Positions 10,861 to 22,690 of a stretch of 64,000 nt of DNA are shown here, one piece after another. The number at the start of each line of letters is the position of its first letter. The first letter of the stretch is position 1. Under the pieces are notes generated by a model, which worked only from the letters and a program-made list of their open reading frames with translations, was not told the DNA's origin and did not search any database. The position numbers were made by a program, and so were the translations under genes. Source of the DNA: Trochalopteron elliotii (Eukaryota; Chordata; Aves; Passeriformes; Leiothrichidae); NCBI GenBank assembly GCA_024734555.1, contig JANPWX010000008.1:7493933-7557932 (forward strand), read 5' to 3'.

Positions 10861-13689
10861 GGGGTTTGGCAGATAATACCAAGGAGAGTTTGCAAACAAA
10901 CAAACGAAGTAGTCTCCACTGCCATTTTCATAAATGGAATGGTATCACTTTATGGACACCTGTATAAAAATGTCACCTCATTTCAAAAGGGCCTAAAACT
11001 CACACTATTAGGGCCAGTTTCAGTCAGAAAATGGCAGGAGAAATACTTTTTTTTAGGTAAAACACTTATTACAGACATGTATACAAATTTCTACTCAGAG
11101 TGTTTATAAATGTTGTTGATAATTATATTATCCCCTTTCCTGAATGTATTTGAGAATACTATACCATCTTTGAATTAAAATTTTAGGATGTCATTTTTCC
11201 TTTGAGAATCTTGGATGCAAGCCGAGGTAAACTAAAAAGCAGAAGTTGAGCTGCTGCCTCAGTTTCTTTCTTAACTTCCTGCTGTCTTTTGCTGGGAACA
11301 CACATCATGGGCTGGCAAGGAGCACAGCTTGTTGAAAATAAGTTACCTAATGACCTGAGGCTAATTTTGGGGGATGTATCCAGGTATCCTTTCAATGGCC
11401 GCACCAACAGGACACTGAGGTCCATGCCTGGATCTTGATGGAACACAGAGTCCAGAGAGCTGAGGTGTGACCCAAGCCAGGAACACAGAGCTTTTGTGCT
11501 CTGAGAGCCTAGAGGTACCCCAGTATCCAATCACAAGAAAATGATACAAGTGTTGTGCTCTGCTACTCTGCTTCCCTTGCCTCATCTTCCAGTTATCTTT
11601 GGCCCTGCCACAGCAGAAGAATTAAAACTTCAGTTCAGTGCCACAATGTTCTTTTGTTAATGGGTACATCAATCTAGGCACTGACCTTGAGTTATTCTCT
11701 CCTACCTATAAGAATGACATCTTTTTAATTTTTAGTCTTAAATTATATTTCCCTCTTTTGCTAGTCTTTCCTCCACCCTATAACATTTTCCACCCTAATG
11801 GACTTTCCCATGCTTTTCCTTGGTATCTACTATTCAACAAAAGATTTCTGTGGGTCCACCATTCACAACAGCAACTTTATGTCTGATTGACTCTTGACTC
11901 TTTTTGGATCACATCTTTCTCTCTGACCCGTGACTGCTAACACCTTCTGTAATCCAAATATCTTATTCTGGAGCATGGATGATTTAAGAGTTGGTTATGA
12001 AACAGAGCTTTTTAATCAAAGTCATTAGTTCAGACCCACTCCTTGTTACACAGGGCTGGAGTCCATCTGGAGGAATCATATTGTCACAGGTTTAAGGAAT
12101 AAACTGTCTTCGCTCTGTAGATGGTGGGAAATTATCTCCATGTATAGAAGCTCTAGGGCATCCACAGCAATATTTATATCAGATTAGACGTGTTGCTGAA
12201 AAAAAGAAATCAAATCAAACCACTCAGAAAAATTCCCCACACTCTGCACTAGGTTAATATAGTGCCACCAGAGTTAATATCATTTTAGGGGATATGTGGT
12301 TCTTAATTCAGGTAAAACTGCTTCCTGCCAAACTCAAGTTTACTTAAGCAGTTATCAGAATCTCATCTAGACCTGTCCCCTAAGGAAGGTGTGGCTTTAC
12401 TTTTAACCTAAAGTGTGAAGTTCTAATACATACTGAATTCCACTTATGATCTCAGCCATTAAAATTTTGTTCAACTCAATGAAAATCAATTCTACTCTTC
12501 ACTTTTTGAAATTGCATCATTTCTGTGTATACTCTCTAATCTGCTCAGAAACACCATAGCACCTTCCTGTGTATGAAGCTGTAAAACGATATAATCTCTT
12601 ATGATCACAACCAATATGACTTTTATGCTCTTGATACAATATAGCAAATAAACAATAGAAGATAGAACATGATCTCTTTGAAAAGAAGGGTCTAAACTAC
12701 ATTTTGAATATTTCTTTCATAAAACTAGGAACAGGCTGGTTCATGTTCTGCTTCAGTAACTTCTCGTGTAGAAAATGCATTTAAAAACTGATGAGTCTTT
12801 TTTCCTTCTCATATTTGTTTTTTCTGTCTGAAAAATGAAATCTGTAATGAAATTATTTTCTCTGTGAAGCTAAGAAATTGAAGCTAATTTTATCTTGCCT
12901 ACATGATGATTTCATCATAAGTATCTAGCTATGATGTTGTAATGACCAGTCAGATTTAGTATATAAATCTTAATTCATGATAACCTTTAGTAGACTTTGA
13001 AATAGCAGTTATGTAAAAAAAATTGTAAAATATCTGTTTTTACAAATGTTAAAGCTATATCAGAGTTGGTTTTTTTATTGTTAACCATGCTGCAAAGAGT
13101 ACAAGTAATTTTGCATTCTAAAGAAGGTAGGGCGTTGGGTTTAAGTATGAAATGTTTTATTGGCTTCTGGTAGCAATAGGGGACTGTAGCACCTGGGAGA
13201 ACCTTGTGATGGGTTTTTAACATTTGCTAACATTTCCCATCCCCCTTTTTACCTCAGTGCTTGTGAAAAAAATAAAATTAGGAGGAAAAAAATCCGTTTC
13301 TGGGGTTAAATCAAGTCACACAGTGCCTAAAAGTGTTTAAAGTAAGGATTCAAGATTAAAACTGGTCACAGGAAAGTCAGTTGATTTGAAGTGGTCTCCA
13401 GGACTTCCCCAATGTCTGCCATGGCAGAGACTACAGAAACGAAGAAACCAAGGTGATTTCTCCCAAAGACTGTCCTTCCCATGGGAAAGTAAACACCAAA
13501 TGTTTAGTTGCCAGTATTTCTGTATTACCTGGGGCACCAGCTTCTACAAATACGTTTATACTTATCCCTAGCAAGGGCCTGCAGTAAGGGCAGCCCCATT
13601 CAGGGGAGATGACAGGGGCAGGCAGCCAAGGGAGTGTAATTCCTCTCTCCAAAAGAGCCTTTGAGCCTCACAAGATGGGTTTCTTCTTT

Positions 13690-13870
13690 TATAGTGCCAT
13701 AATTTTAATTAGCATAAGCACTGAAATTATCTGATAGCAGTATTGTAATGACCTCAGCTAATGCACTGGTTTTAGCACTGGGTTTTAAATGAGCTAATGA
13801 ATCTAGATGTGGCATGAAAATATTCCAACAGGCATTTTATAGTATTTCTGTATAGATGAAACTAGAGTTA
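13690..13870. promoter_or_regulatory. Candidate conserved noncoding element
   Basis: The stretch has TAAT and ATTA cores, two 'gctaatg' words 45-50 bases apart (in 'cagctaatgcac' and 'gagctaatgaat'), and balanced composition without repeats. The assignment rests on texture only. Confidence 0.22.
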
Positions 13871-16800
13871 CAGTAATTAAAATGTTCTTGTAAGCCAGTA
13901 GCATTCCAATCCTCCTACCCCTTACAAGACTATTTGGACCAGTGTTAGCTTTTACCACTGTGGTTCTCAAGCATGTATTTTTATCCAGAGCAGAGCATGA
14001 TCCACTTTGTCTAGTTTAATCAGTTTCACAGGAGACTCTCTGACCTGCTTGCCCAGAAAAGTGAGAAAATAGAAATTCACTTGATAGTCTTGTGACCTGG
14101 AGTCAGAAATCAAACTGCAGTATCTCTCAGGAGCACTAAAATTCACTTTCAAGAAGCCATGTATTTAGAGGCACCAGCCTAAGTTCCTATTAGAAGGTGA
14201 GACCTGAGACAAGTAGCTCGTAAATAAAACAAATAAGGCTACTTGTATGCTGTCACTCCAAATTAATTGACTTCAACTGTTGAAGGTATTTAATGGAGTT
14301 GCCTGATTTTGGGTTTGGAAGTGGGCAGAATTGTCAGGCTGCTTATTGAGCACTGTGATTTCTGTTTGCATTACAGATGATCAGTGAATAGCCTGGCCAC
14401 TTGCAGGTAATTTGCAATATTCTCTGATTTGCACCTCTCCCATTTAGTAAAAAAGACATATGACTTTTTTAGCTTGATAATAAAATAATACTTTTAAGGT
14501 AAGGAATATATGTTCAAAGATAATGCTTTACTGACAACGTGTCCACTCATTAAATCAGTTATGTATCTAAAGAGACATCTGCTAACCAAAGGAAGAATTA
14601 AAAATATTTTGTCTTGTTTCCCTTGGGACTGCAAATATCAATCAGTAGATCTGATCCAAATTTTTTTCCTGCAGAATTTAAAAGTCAAATTCCCATTCTC
14701 TTGATTTTTATAGGGGTAAAGACATAGTACTGTTGAAACTAGATAAAGTATTTATGGAGTAAGGCAATAATGTGTGTGTCAGAATCTAACCACTGAACAG
14801 TGAATAATTATAAGTGAGATCATAATGAAAATCCTTTCTGCCTACAGGTGGCTACTTTTTTCCGTAACCTTTCTGTTAAATGCTAGGAATAAGATGTAAA
14901 TAAAATAGGCAAAGGCATTAAGTTGCATTACAACTGCTTTTAACTTTAATGGCATTCCCTGAATCTGAAATAACCATTGTTACTTACATCTTGACCTCTT
15001 TGATCTGGCAATAACTTAGGCCCTTAAGCTAGAAGGTAACACTGTCAGTTATACCTCAGCACTGTTTTCACAGGAGACTTGTCTTTCCTAATGTAGATTC
15101 AGAAAAATTGATAATGTTTGTCTTATTTTTTCTTTTGCATAAGTAGAGTGGAAAGTGATTCCATTTATGCTTTTTAAATCAAAGATGGAATAAGAATGTT
15201 CTTCCTGATCCATTGCCTAAACTTCTAGGACTTAGTTTCAAGTATTCTTCTCTTACTTGAGTTTTACTCTTTGCTCTCCCATATGTGTAAAATATACAGG
15301 AAAAAAAGCTACATAATCAATTCAAATATTGCCTAAAGCAATCCAAGGGCGTGTTGAAAATGTGAGAGTGGTGCATTTATATTACAGTAGGTACAGATAA
15401 GTGCTTGTGATTTGAGTTCTACAGCAGATTTTTCCTTGCAGCCTGGTGTGATTATGTGCATTATGACAAGAAACCCTTCAGAAATTCAGTCTTTCAATGG
15501 CATTTCCTACCTTTTTCTACTTGTCTGGGGCTTTCATTTTTCTCTCACTTCTTACCAAATTAACCATGGGACATTATTTCTCTTAGTTGCTGCTGTAAAA
15601 GAGCCCAGTGATCTCCTTCCACCTTCTGTGCTGCGGCTCAGCTTCAGGGAAGTTTCTCTCTCAAGGCTGTGTGAGCTTCCAGGTAGCTATTTTTTAGTTT
15701 TCTCCTTGTTAAAAAGCTGAAAAAATAGGGCCACCAAACACCTCCTTTCTCCATACCCTGTTAAATGTCTGTGTTTCTCGATGCAGAGCATCATATGAGA
15801 TAGTGCCAGCAGATGCCCAGTTTGCATCTACCTTCTACTGCGATAAAATGTAGGAGGGTATGAAGATTCTCAAAACTACCTATGGTAGCTGGGGGGCCTT
15901 AGCAACCTTACCCTTTCAAGATATGATCAGATAGTTGCTGAGATATCAGATATTGCTGGACATGGTGCCTGCCCATAGGCAACTTGGTTCTGCAGATGGG
16001 GACAGGAATGCTTCACTCTGCCAGTCCTCTGCGAAACACAGATGGTGCCCAGAGAACAGGAAGGGAACCCTCCTGTCGTTCCCATCGTCTCCAAGGAGGC
16101 AAGATGTGTGTGGGAAGCATGAAGGACTCGTTAGAGACAGCAAGGTAGTTTGCCACTGAGAGCAGGAGATAACTGGTGGCAGAAGAGAGAATTTTTGTGA
16201 GGAAACGGAGAAAACCTCACTGTGGGAGGAATGTACGTGGGAGTCCAGGCATGTTTGCTTTTTGCAGATTCTTGTTTCAGTTTGTGGAAGATATTAGGCT
16301 TCAAATAGAGATTAAACGAGGGGAAGACCTAAAAGGGTCCATAGATCAAAGGGTAAACAAACCACTTTGAGAAAGCTGCTTCCTTTAGAAAGAGGAAGCA
16401 ACAGTCTGTCTTCAAATGTAGAGACTTTCTTCTTCTAAGGACAGAATTCTAATTTTGAATGTTATTAAGCACTGGCCATATCCCAGGACTTCAAAATTTA
16501 ATATGCGGTTCAAGACTTTCAAAAGTTGGTTTGTTTACAAAAGGAACCTGTATTTTGTCTCCTACTCTTGAAAAGGATAGAAAGGCTTCAATGAACTACT
16601 GTGACCAGCCACGCTTTAGAAAAATATACACAGTTCACCTCAGTGTTGACTGCTTCTCCAAGTCTGTCTTTGGAGATATTTCAACTCCAAAGAGTTGATT
16701 AAGATTTCCAATTACATTACATCTGGAAGGATAAAACACATCAATAAAAGCAGAATAAAATTGCAGGGCAACCTGAGGACAATAAAGTAGCCAAGCCACA

Positions 16801-17424
16801 GGGAACGAGAAAGAAATTCACTAATAAAAATCTAAGCTGTTTGTAATGCCTTTCAGTCCAGCTTCTCAGAGCAAAATGCACATTCCTATTGCTTTCAATC
16901 TGGAAGGAACTGAGGCACAAAGCACTGAAATGACAAAGTGAAAGGGCAAATGGAGAGAAATGTCCTGTAAACATGGAACATAGAAATGTCATTTGCCATG
17001 GAAAACTGTCAGAAGCCTGTTGGAAGGCAATTTTCAGTGGCCAAGTTATATTTCTTATTTGCTTTCATTTTTGACAGGAAAAAACCTATGCTTTTCTGTA
17101 TTTCTCTAGGAAGTACAATTCTAGACAGAAGAACAATAAATTTGGGCTAAATTGGAAACATTTAGCATTTAGTTTGATTTCTACTTCAGAATGTAGTATA
17201 GAAATAGGATAAATAAAAATTTCATTAAAAATATGAAATGCTTTATTCAAAGAATACTTCAATGTGACATTTTGACATTCTAAGTCCTCCCCTTTTTATT
17301 TCTTTCTTCAGTAGTATTCACCAAAATTCACACAGTTTAGCAAAATATTTTTAATTTTGTCTGCAGAGCTGCATCTTCTGATGGAAAATTGTTCCCTTAA
17401 AATTTTTTGTGTCTCAATTTCAGT

Positions 17425-17614
17425 CATGTATCTATACTATCCTTCTGCTTATGCAGAATTGTCCCCTGCAGTATATTTTACCAATTCTTTGTCCAGTCTT
17501 GCTATAAATGTCTCAGACAATGAGACTCCCACTGAAAGATTACTCCACAGTCTAATAGATCTGTCAGAAAGATTCTCCTGAAACTCAGACTATATTTTCC
17601 TTGTCTTAATTTGG
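17425..17614 (-). mobile_element. Ancient CR1-clade LINE fragment, minus strand
   Basis: Read on the plus strand, the words 'actcccactgaaagattact', 'ccacagtctaatagatctgt', 'cagaaagattctcctg' and 'ccttgtcttaattt' match the reverse complement of old CR1 elements, which run '...attccacagtctaatagttctcac...gaaagtttttcctg...'. It therefore lies on the minus strand. Homology stops abruptly at about 17614, where a piece in the opposite direction begins. It is an inactive fossil with many substitutions. Confidence 0.72.
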
Positions 17615-18080
17615 GATGTCGTGGAGCAGCTCATGAAATGCAAGCACAGTAAATCACTTGAACCAGATGGTATTCATCAGGGGGGGGTTCTGAAAGAAAT
17701 AAAGTGCAAAAGAGGGAAGATACTGGCAATAAATCATTAAAAATAGCAGCTGTTCCTTTTAAAAAGGGAAAATCCAGCCTGTACTTAGAATAAAAATTAT
17801 TATTCTTTTTTAACTGAATAAAAGATCAGTTTCAAGAATGGCAGCCTGATGAGCTTAATCTCAGCTTCAAGGAAATCTACTAACAATCTAACTACAGCCC
17901 AAGTATTAGATGATTATAATTTTAGACCAAACCATGGCATCTCCCATAGGGGTAAATAATGACTCTCTGGTATGAGAGAAATCTTTGCAAGAAAAACAGC
18001 CATGATTGTGTAGGAAATTTCATTCTAGAAAAAAATTCATAGCTGAATGGCTCTAACATTCTTGGATTTTTAAAAAAGTT
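17615..18080 (+). mobile_element. Ancient CR1-clade reverse-transcriptase fragment
   Basis: Two hallmark motifs of the CR1/L3-type reverse transcriptase survive in one frame. Bases 17648-17680 read SKSLEPDGIHQ, equivalent to the family's KS-x-GPDGIHP block with one G changed to E. Bases 17933-17956 read HGISHRGK, equivalent to QHGFRKGRS. They are 95 codons apart, close to the usual spacing, and the intervening frame is broken. The fragment meets the minus-strand CR1 piece head to head, as expected from twin-priming inversion or from a nested insertion. The right edge is uncertain. Confidence 0.7.
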
Positions 18081-20549
18081 TCTGGAAAGGAGTCTCTAGA
18101 AGAGGGGCTCATTGGAGGGGGAGTTTGCTATTACTGAGCTGGATGATGTAAATGAAGGCTCCCAATGCTAACATCTTGGGAGGCAGCAGGGAAGGAGTTT
18201 ATCACACCAGGTGTCCAAACCTGCAGTAGTAATGTCTGTCATGATAAGGTATTTATTTCACTTTAAAATGCAATGTGCTTGCATTACAATAGGCAGGGTG
18301 AAGGAAATACACAGAGCAAATGGAGCATGAGCAAGTTAAGATTTGTGATGGTCCCTAGGTCTGATGGCAATCCTTTTTTCTCCTCAGCCTCCAAAAGAAT
18401 CCTTTATCTCAGCCAGTAACCACAGGAAAATCAGTGCATCCTGCTCTACTTTGGATAAATTTTCCATCAGTGGAATTTAAATAACAAATAAACCTCTCCC
18501 TGTGAAGTTTATGTCAATTATCTCATAGGTAACTCAAAATGTGGCACAAGAAGGGCATATTTCTGTTTTCTTAAGAAGCGTGTATTTGTATTAAAAAGCA
18601 GGAGCAAGACAAATTGGTATTTCCATACAGAGATGAGGAATTACATTTATTATTATTCAGATCTTATCTCGAATTACGTTAGAACTTTAGCAGGTATTCC
18701 TGGGGCTGGAACCACCTGTTGAGAAAATCTCCCATGAGCAAGTTATAGGAAAAAAAAATGTGAACAGAGATCTAAAAAGTGGTTTAAGAAAGAGAAGCAC
18801 AGAGAGCAAAAGGCTGCTGGAAGTCATGTAAAAAGCCAGAGAGAACTGACAGTTTTAAAAGAATTATCCATTCATCCGAGTGCTTTCGGTGAGGAAAGGT
18901 AAATTATTTCTTTTCTGCTGTGTCATTGTGGTGCCTACTTGGATTGGGCTTTCTTTCTGTAGGTCTCATTCGTGCTGGCTCCATAATTCTGCTTAGATCT
19001 GTGCTATCAAAGGTGGCATAAACTTCCTTCCTAACATTCACTTTGTCTTCTGCAAGCATCCCACATTCAGCCCTGACTCTGGCTGCTTTCATGTCCAATC
19101 TGCATTTGCACTAGATAAAGTCGAAGTCCCCATAGAAAGTACACTGAAATCCCTGTGTGGAAAGACTGATTTACAGTCTACATATGACCCAGGAGGATAT
19201 ATCTGAAGGCCTGCTTTATTCCTGCAAAAAGGACTTGGGGGAAAGGGATTGTTGCAAATACTAGCTTCACCAAAGGTTTTCCTCAAGAAAACCTGGAAGG
19301 CTGCCCCAGAGTCAGTACCAGCACTGTTCCTATAGTGAAAATTTTACTTGTGGTTATTTTGACTTCAAAACTATCAGCAGAAAGAGTGGAGAATTCCATC
19401 TAAGCATGTCAGGATTGCTACTGAAGTCTTTGGGAAAAAATTTACATTGGCTTAACTAGAAATATATCCAAAGGTTTTTCTTGCTAGAAACTCCTGTATT
19501 GTACAATGGTACCTTCTACTGTTCAAAATAATCATTATAAGACAGATTCTTAGCATTTTACAAGTACTTTGGTACAGAACTGCAGTATTTTACACCTGCC
19601 TGTCCTTCCACAAAGTGACAGATGCAGTCTCAAAGCAAAGTGTAATTGAGATCCTGTCCCTGTATTACCTTGGTTAAGGATTCCTCCACAAAGTAGCAAT
19701 TTTAGGCTGCTTGCTGAGACACTCTTCCCTTCCCACTACTAGCTGATGCCCAAATGCAAATCTCTGTAAGAAATCCAAATTCTGGGCCATTTTCCACACA
19801 AATCTGAGTGTATTCTTCTTGGATTTAGTATTATTAGCACTGAAATTTATGTGCAAGGGAACTGGACATAAAGAGAACGTGTTCCATTTTTGTGATTTCT
19901 CAACAAGATGGCTAAATCTTAAGAGCAAACAAAACAGAACAAAAAAGGAAAGAAGTCCCCAAGCAAAGACAGTTTCTTTTACCAAAGAATGTAAAGATTC
20001 ATGAGTCACCTGAGACAGGTGTGCTCTGTGGTCTTCCTGCAGCCCTAGTGCTGTGATTATTCCAATTGTGAGATGCACTGGAGTGCTCCTCATGCCTCTC
20101 ACACCCAGGTTTCTCTCTGGTCTGCAAGGGGATGCTGCCCCTACAAGGTCAGGAAGCAGCCATGATTCACACCTATTGCCAAGACTGCACTACAAAACAG
20201 ACGTACAAACATTGCCATCCAGTCTGATCCTTACTTTTTTTCTCATACAACCCTTCCAGTATTATAATTATGTTGCCTTCAGCAGAATTTGTTCGATATG
20301 CAATGAGCTCCCAGAATATCATCAAATTCCAAAGTAGTCTGTTTCACTGAAAGCTTTTTCTGGAAGACTATGGAACCACTCACTCCAAAACTTAGAGATT
20401 TCTCAAAATATGTTTGTTTTGCTTTGCATTCATCTCTTTTTGAGGTTTGCATTTTTACAGGGTAATTGCTATACTGTGAGTGCTGCAGAAACCTCTCCTT
20501 TGCATTGTTGTAGGAGCTTGGGTTGTAAGAACTGCTAGAGATATTCAGA
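18081..20549. other. Intergenic or intronic DNA, no gene seen
   Basis: Unrecognised sequence. A 64-codon minus-strand open frame (18904-19098) is hydrophilic and rich in charged residues, unlike most chance frames here, but it matches no family I know. A 142-codon minus-strand frame (19674-20102), the longest in the window, has no recognisable domain. Neither is supported as a gene. Confidence 0.5.
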
Positions 20550-20583
20550 ATTTACCATAAAACAGGTTTGTTTTATGGTAAAT
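20550..20583. repeat. Perfect 15-bp inverted repeat with 4-base loop
   Basis: The left arm (20550-20564) is the exact reverse complement of the right arm (20569-20583), with loop GGTT. The arm core is ACCATAAAACA. It could form a cruciform or an RNA hairpin. The stem is too short for a microRNA precursor, and no transposon ends or target duplication are visible around it. Confidence 0.9.
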
Positions 20584-21539
20584 AAACCCTCTAATGACTT
20601 TTGGCCTTAATTATGCTCTGCTTCTCAGAGATGTTGTCTGGAATTTCTACCAAGCTGTCATAGAGAGTGGAAGACACATAACACAATTGGTGGTTAGTGT
20701 TTTGGGGCACAAAATGGGTCCTTCCTGGTGTCTAGATCCATGGTAGGCTATTGAAAATGATAGAGCATCCTGCTGTCAGTTTTCATTTAGAGCTAAGTTG
20801 TTTGTATTAGGTTGTGTCGCTTCCTTATTAGTTAGCATAATTTTACTCTACTACTTTGCCAATATATTACTACCATGATACAAAACCTTGTGGGTTCATA
20901 TCTTCTTGAAGATTGCTCCCAGAGTTGTCCACTTTGTTTCCTTCCAGGAAATGAAGTGTTGCCTTGCTCTGGTTGTCTTGGAGTACTGTGGTAATGAGGT
21001 CCCACCTGGGTATGGTTCTTCGCCACTTAACTTGAAGTAGGTTCTCATATCCAGAATTCTCCAGAGTTAAACATACAATACACAAATGGAGTGAAGACCT
21101 CACCACTTTCAAAGACACAGAAAAAAATCTTTGATTGGGAAAAAAAATAGACTTCCAATATAAGGCTTATATCATGTGAAAGGAAAACATTGTGCTTTTT
21201 TGCCCCTTTTTGTAGATAAAACATTAGTGGATAAAATAGGGGATCATATTCCTCTTTTGAAAAACTTACGACTTAGAGATTTAAAGAAAAATCAATGTGA
21301 CATTTGAATATACTTTGAAGTTCTTTCACAGCTTGAAACTTCACAACTTTTGTCTCTCCCTTTTTTTATCAACTGTATTCATTACATTTCCATATAAAGC
21401 AGCCTTCTTGTTAAATACCATCTCTCTCCCTCTTGCTCTTTTCCTCTTGCTCACTTTCTCTTTTCCCATTTTCCCCCCTCCTGGCACTTTGCTCTCCAGG
21501 AGTACTGAACACTTTCTCTCAAAGGTAGCAACACACCAT
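20584..21539. other. Unrecognised DNA left of the CpG-rich block
   Basis: AT-rich sequence without gene or repeat signals. From about 21420 it becomes pyrimidine-rich on the plus strand (runs of CTCTC, TTTTC and CCCC) as it approaches the CpG-rich block. Confidence 0.45.
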
Positions 21540-22400
21540 TCAATTAAAGCTCCGGCCTTTGTAAGGACAGATAATAACTTTGATCGCTGCATTTGTATAA
21601 TTAAGGGACAGGCCTGTGGTTTAAAGGGGCTCCTCTCTCGCCTTTGAAACAGCGAGAGCGTGATGAGTTTTCCGCGGCATCAGCGCGGTAGGAAAGTCCC
21701 AGTCTCCTTTGGTGTCACATCTATCTGCGGCCCCCAGCCTGCTCGTCCCTGTCCCAGGGCCGACGATTAGGCAGCCTCCCGCTGGCTGCAGATGGAGTGA
21801 AGCCGAGCGATAAGGGAAGCTGCCTTTCTGCCCTGCCTCAGATCGGCGCAGGGAGAGCTCCTCTTCACAGGCAGCCCCAGTGTAAGCCGTTTAAACAAGC
21901 GTGCAGGAAATATTGGGGTAATTACCAAGCACACGGAGGGGGTCTCCGGCTGTCAGCGGCATTAAGAATGGATTCGAAAACTCGCTCAGCAGATTAATTG
22001 ATCCTTTTTCTGCAGCTCATCTTTTGAATAATTCTCGCAGCAGCCGCACATAGCCAAAAGTTGGGAGAGTGCAGTGTGCCGAGGAGAGGCATCCTCATCC
22101 ACAGACGTGCATATTTACTGGCATCTGCATCAGGCTTTCTTCTCCGGCAGAGCATTAGGAATTTTAGCGATAATTCATGCTTGGTAAATTTGTTTTCTGT
22201 AATAAGATCAAGCCCACAAAGGGAGAATGAAAAGAAGTGCCGCCTGCACTCCTTATCAGCGGTGATGCCAGCTAAGTGCTGTGATCGCAGGAAGCTGCTC
22301 CGAGGTGCTCTCGCCTGCTACTTAATTCACTTTACTTAGAAAAGAGTTCGCCGCAGTTTTAATTTTCAGTTTCGCACCAGCGAAGCGGCCGCCAGCTCAG
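21540..22400. promoter_or_regulatory. CpG-rich candidate enhancer or promoter
   Basis: CpG dinucleotides are frequent here (for example CCGCGG, CAGCGCGG, CGGCGCAGG, GAGCGATAAG and CTCGCTC words), whereas most of the window is CpG-poor. No transposon words are present. Candidate binding sites include TCF/LEF-like CTTTGATC (21578-21585) and CTTTGAA (21642-21648), and TAATTG within AGATTAATTGATC (21991 onward). A 7-bp inverted repeat CTCTCGC/GCGAGAG spans 21635-21658. This combination is typical of unmethylated, constrained regulatory DNA near developmental genes. An unannotated promoter or noncoding first exon is the main alternative. No TATA box or long open frame is seen. Confidence 0.45.
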
Positions 22401-22690
22401 TGGAGCAGTGGTGGCCAGCGGGCCCCCACGGAGAGCGGCCAGGCTCCTCTCCATCCTGGCAGGCCACTCAAGTGGAACATCAGCCAAGTGGCAGGTTTGT
22501 TGCTGGGGAGATGAGCACCAGCCTCTCGGTTCCGTCTGCCCCTGCCCTCACTCTTTCCAGCTGGTGGAGGAGGGAAACTGGCAGGGAAAACCTTGATGCT
22601 GTACCCACTTGTCACATTTGCCTGGCAGAGGATGCGCCAACAGCAGGGAAATGGTGCGCGGCGCATTTGTAAAGGTGCACGTGTGTCTCC
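22401..22690. promoter_or_regulatory. GC-rich shoulder of the candidate regulatory block
   Basis: GC-rich sequence continues with the words GCGGCCGCC just before it (about 22386-22394) and GTGCGCGGCGCATTTG at about 22654-22669. Overlapping open frames of 60-90 codons exist on both strands because GC richness removes stops. None has a recognised domain. It may belong to the same element as the block on its left. Confidence 0.3.

Larger units (their letters stand above)
9805..17424. other. Intergenic or intronic DNA, no gene seen
   Basis: About 7.6 kb of mostly AT-rich, CpG-poor DNA. Two stretches (about 10690-10860 and 13690-13870) look like conserved noncoding sequence and are listed separately. 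Open frames of up to 115 codons, for example on the minus strand at 11183-11530, show no domain, no clear codon bias and no convincing splice context. No RNA gene or transposon was recognised. Confidence 0.55.

Noticed and set aside
19674..20102. Longest open frame in the window, 142 codons on the minus strand
   Set aside because: No recognisable domain, no family resemblance, overlapping frames on the other strand, and a length expected by chance somewhere in 64 kb.
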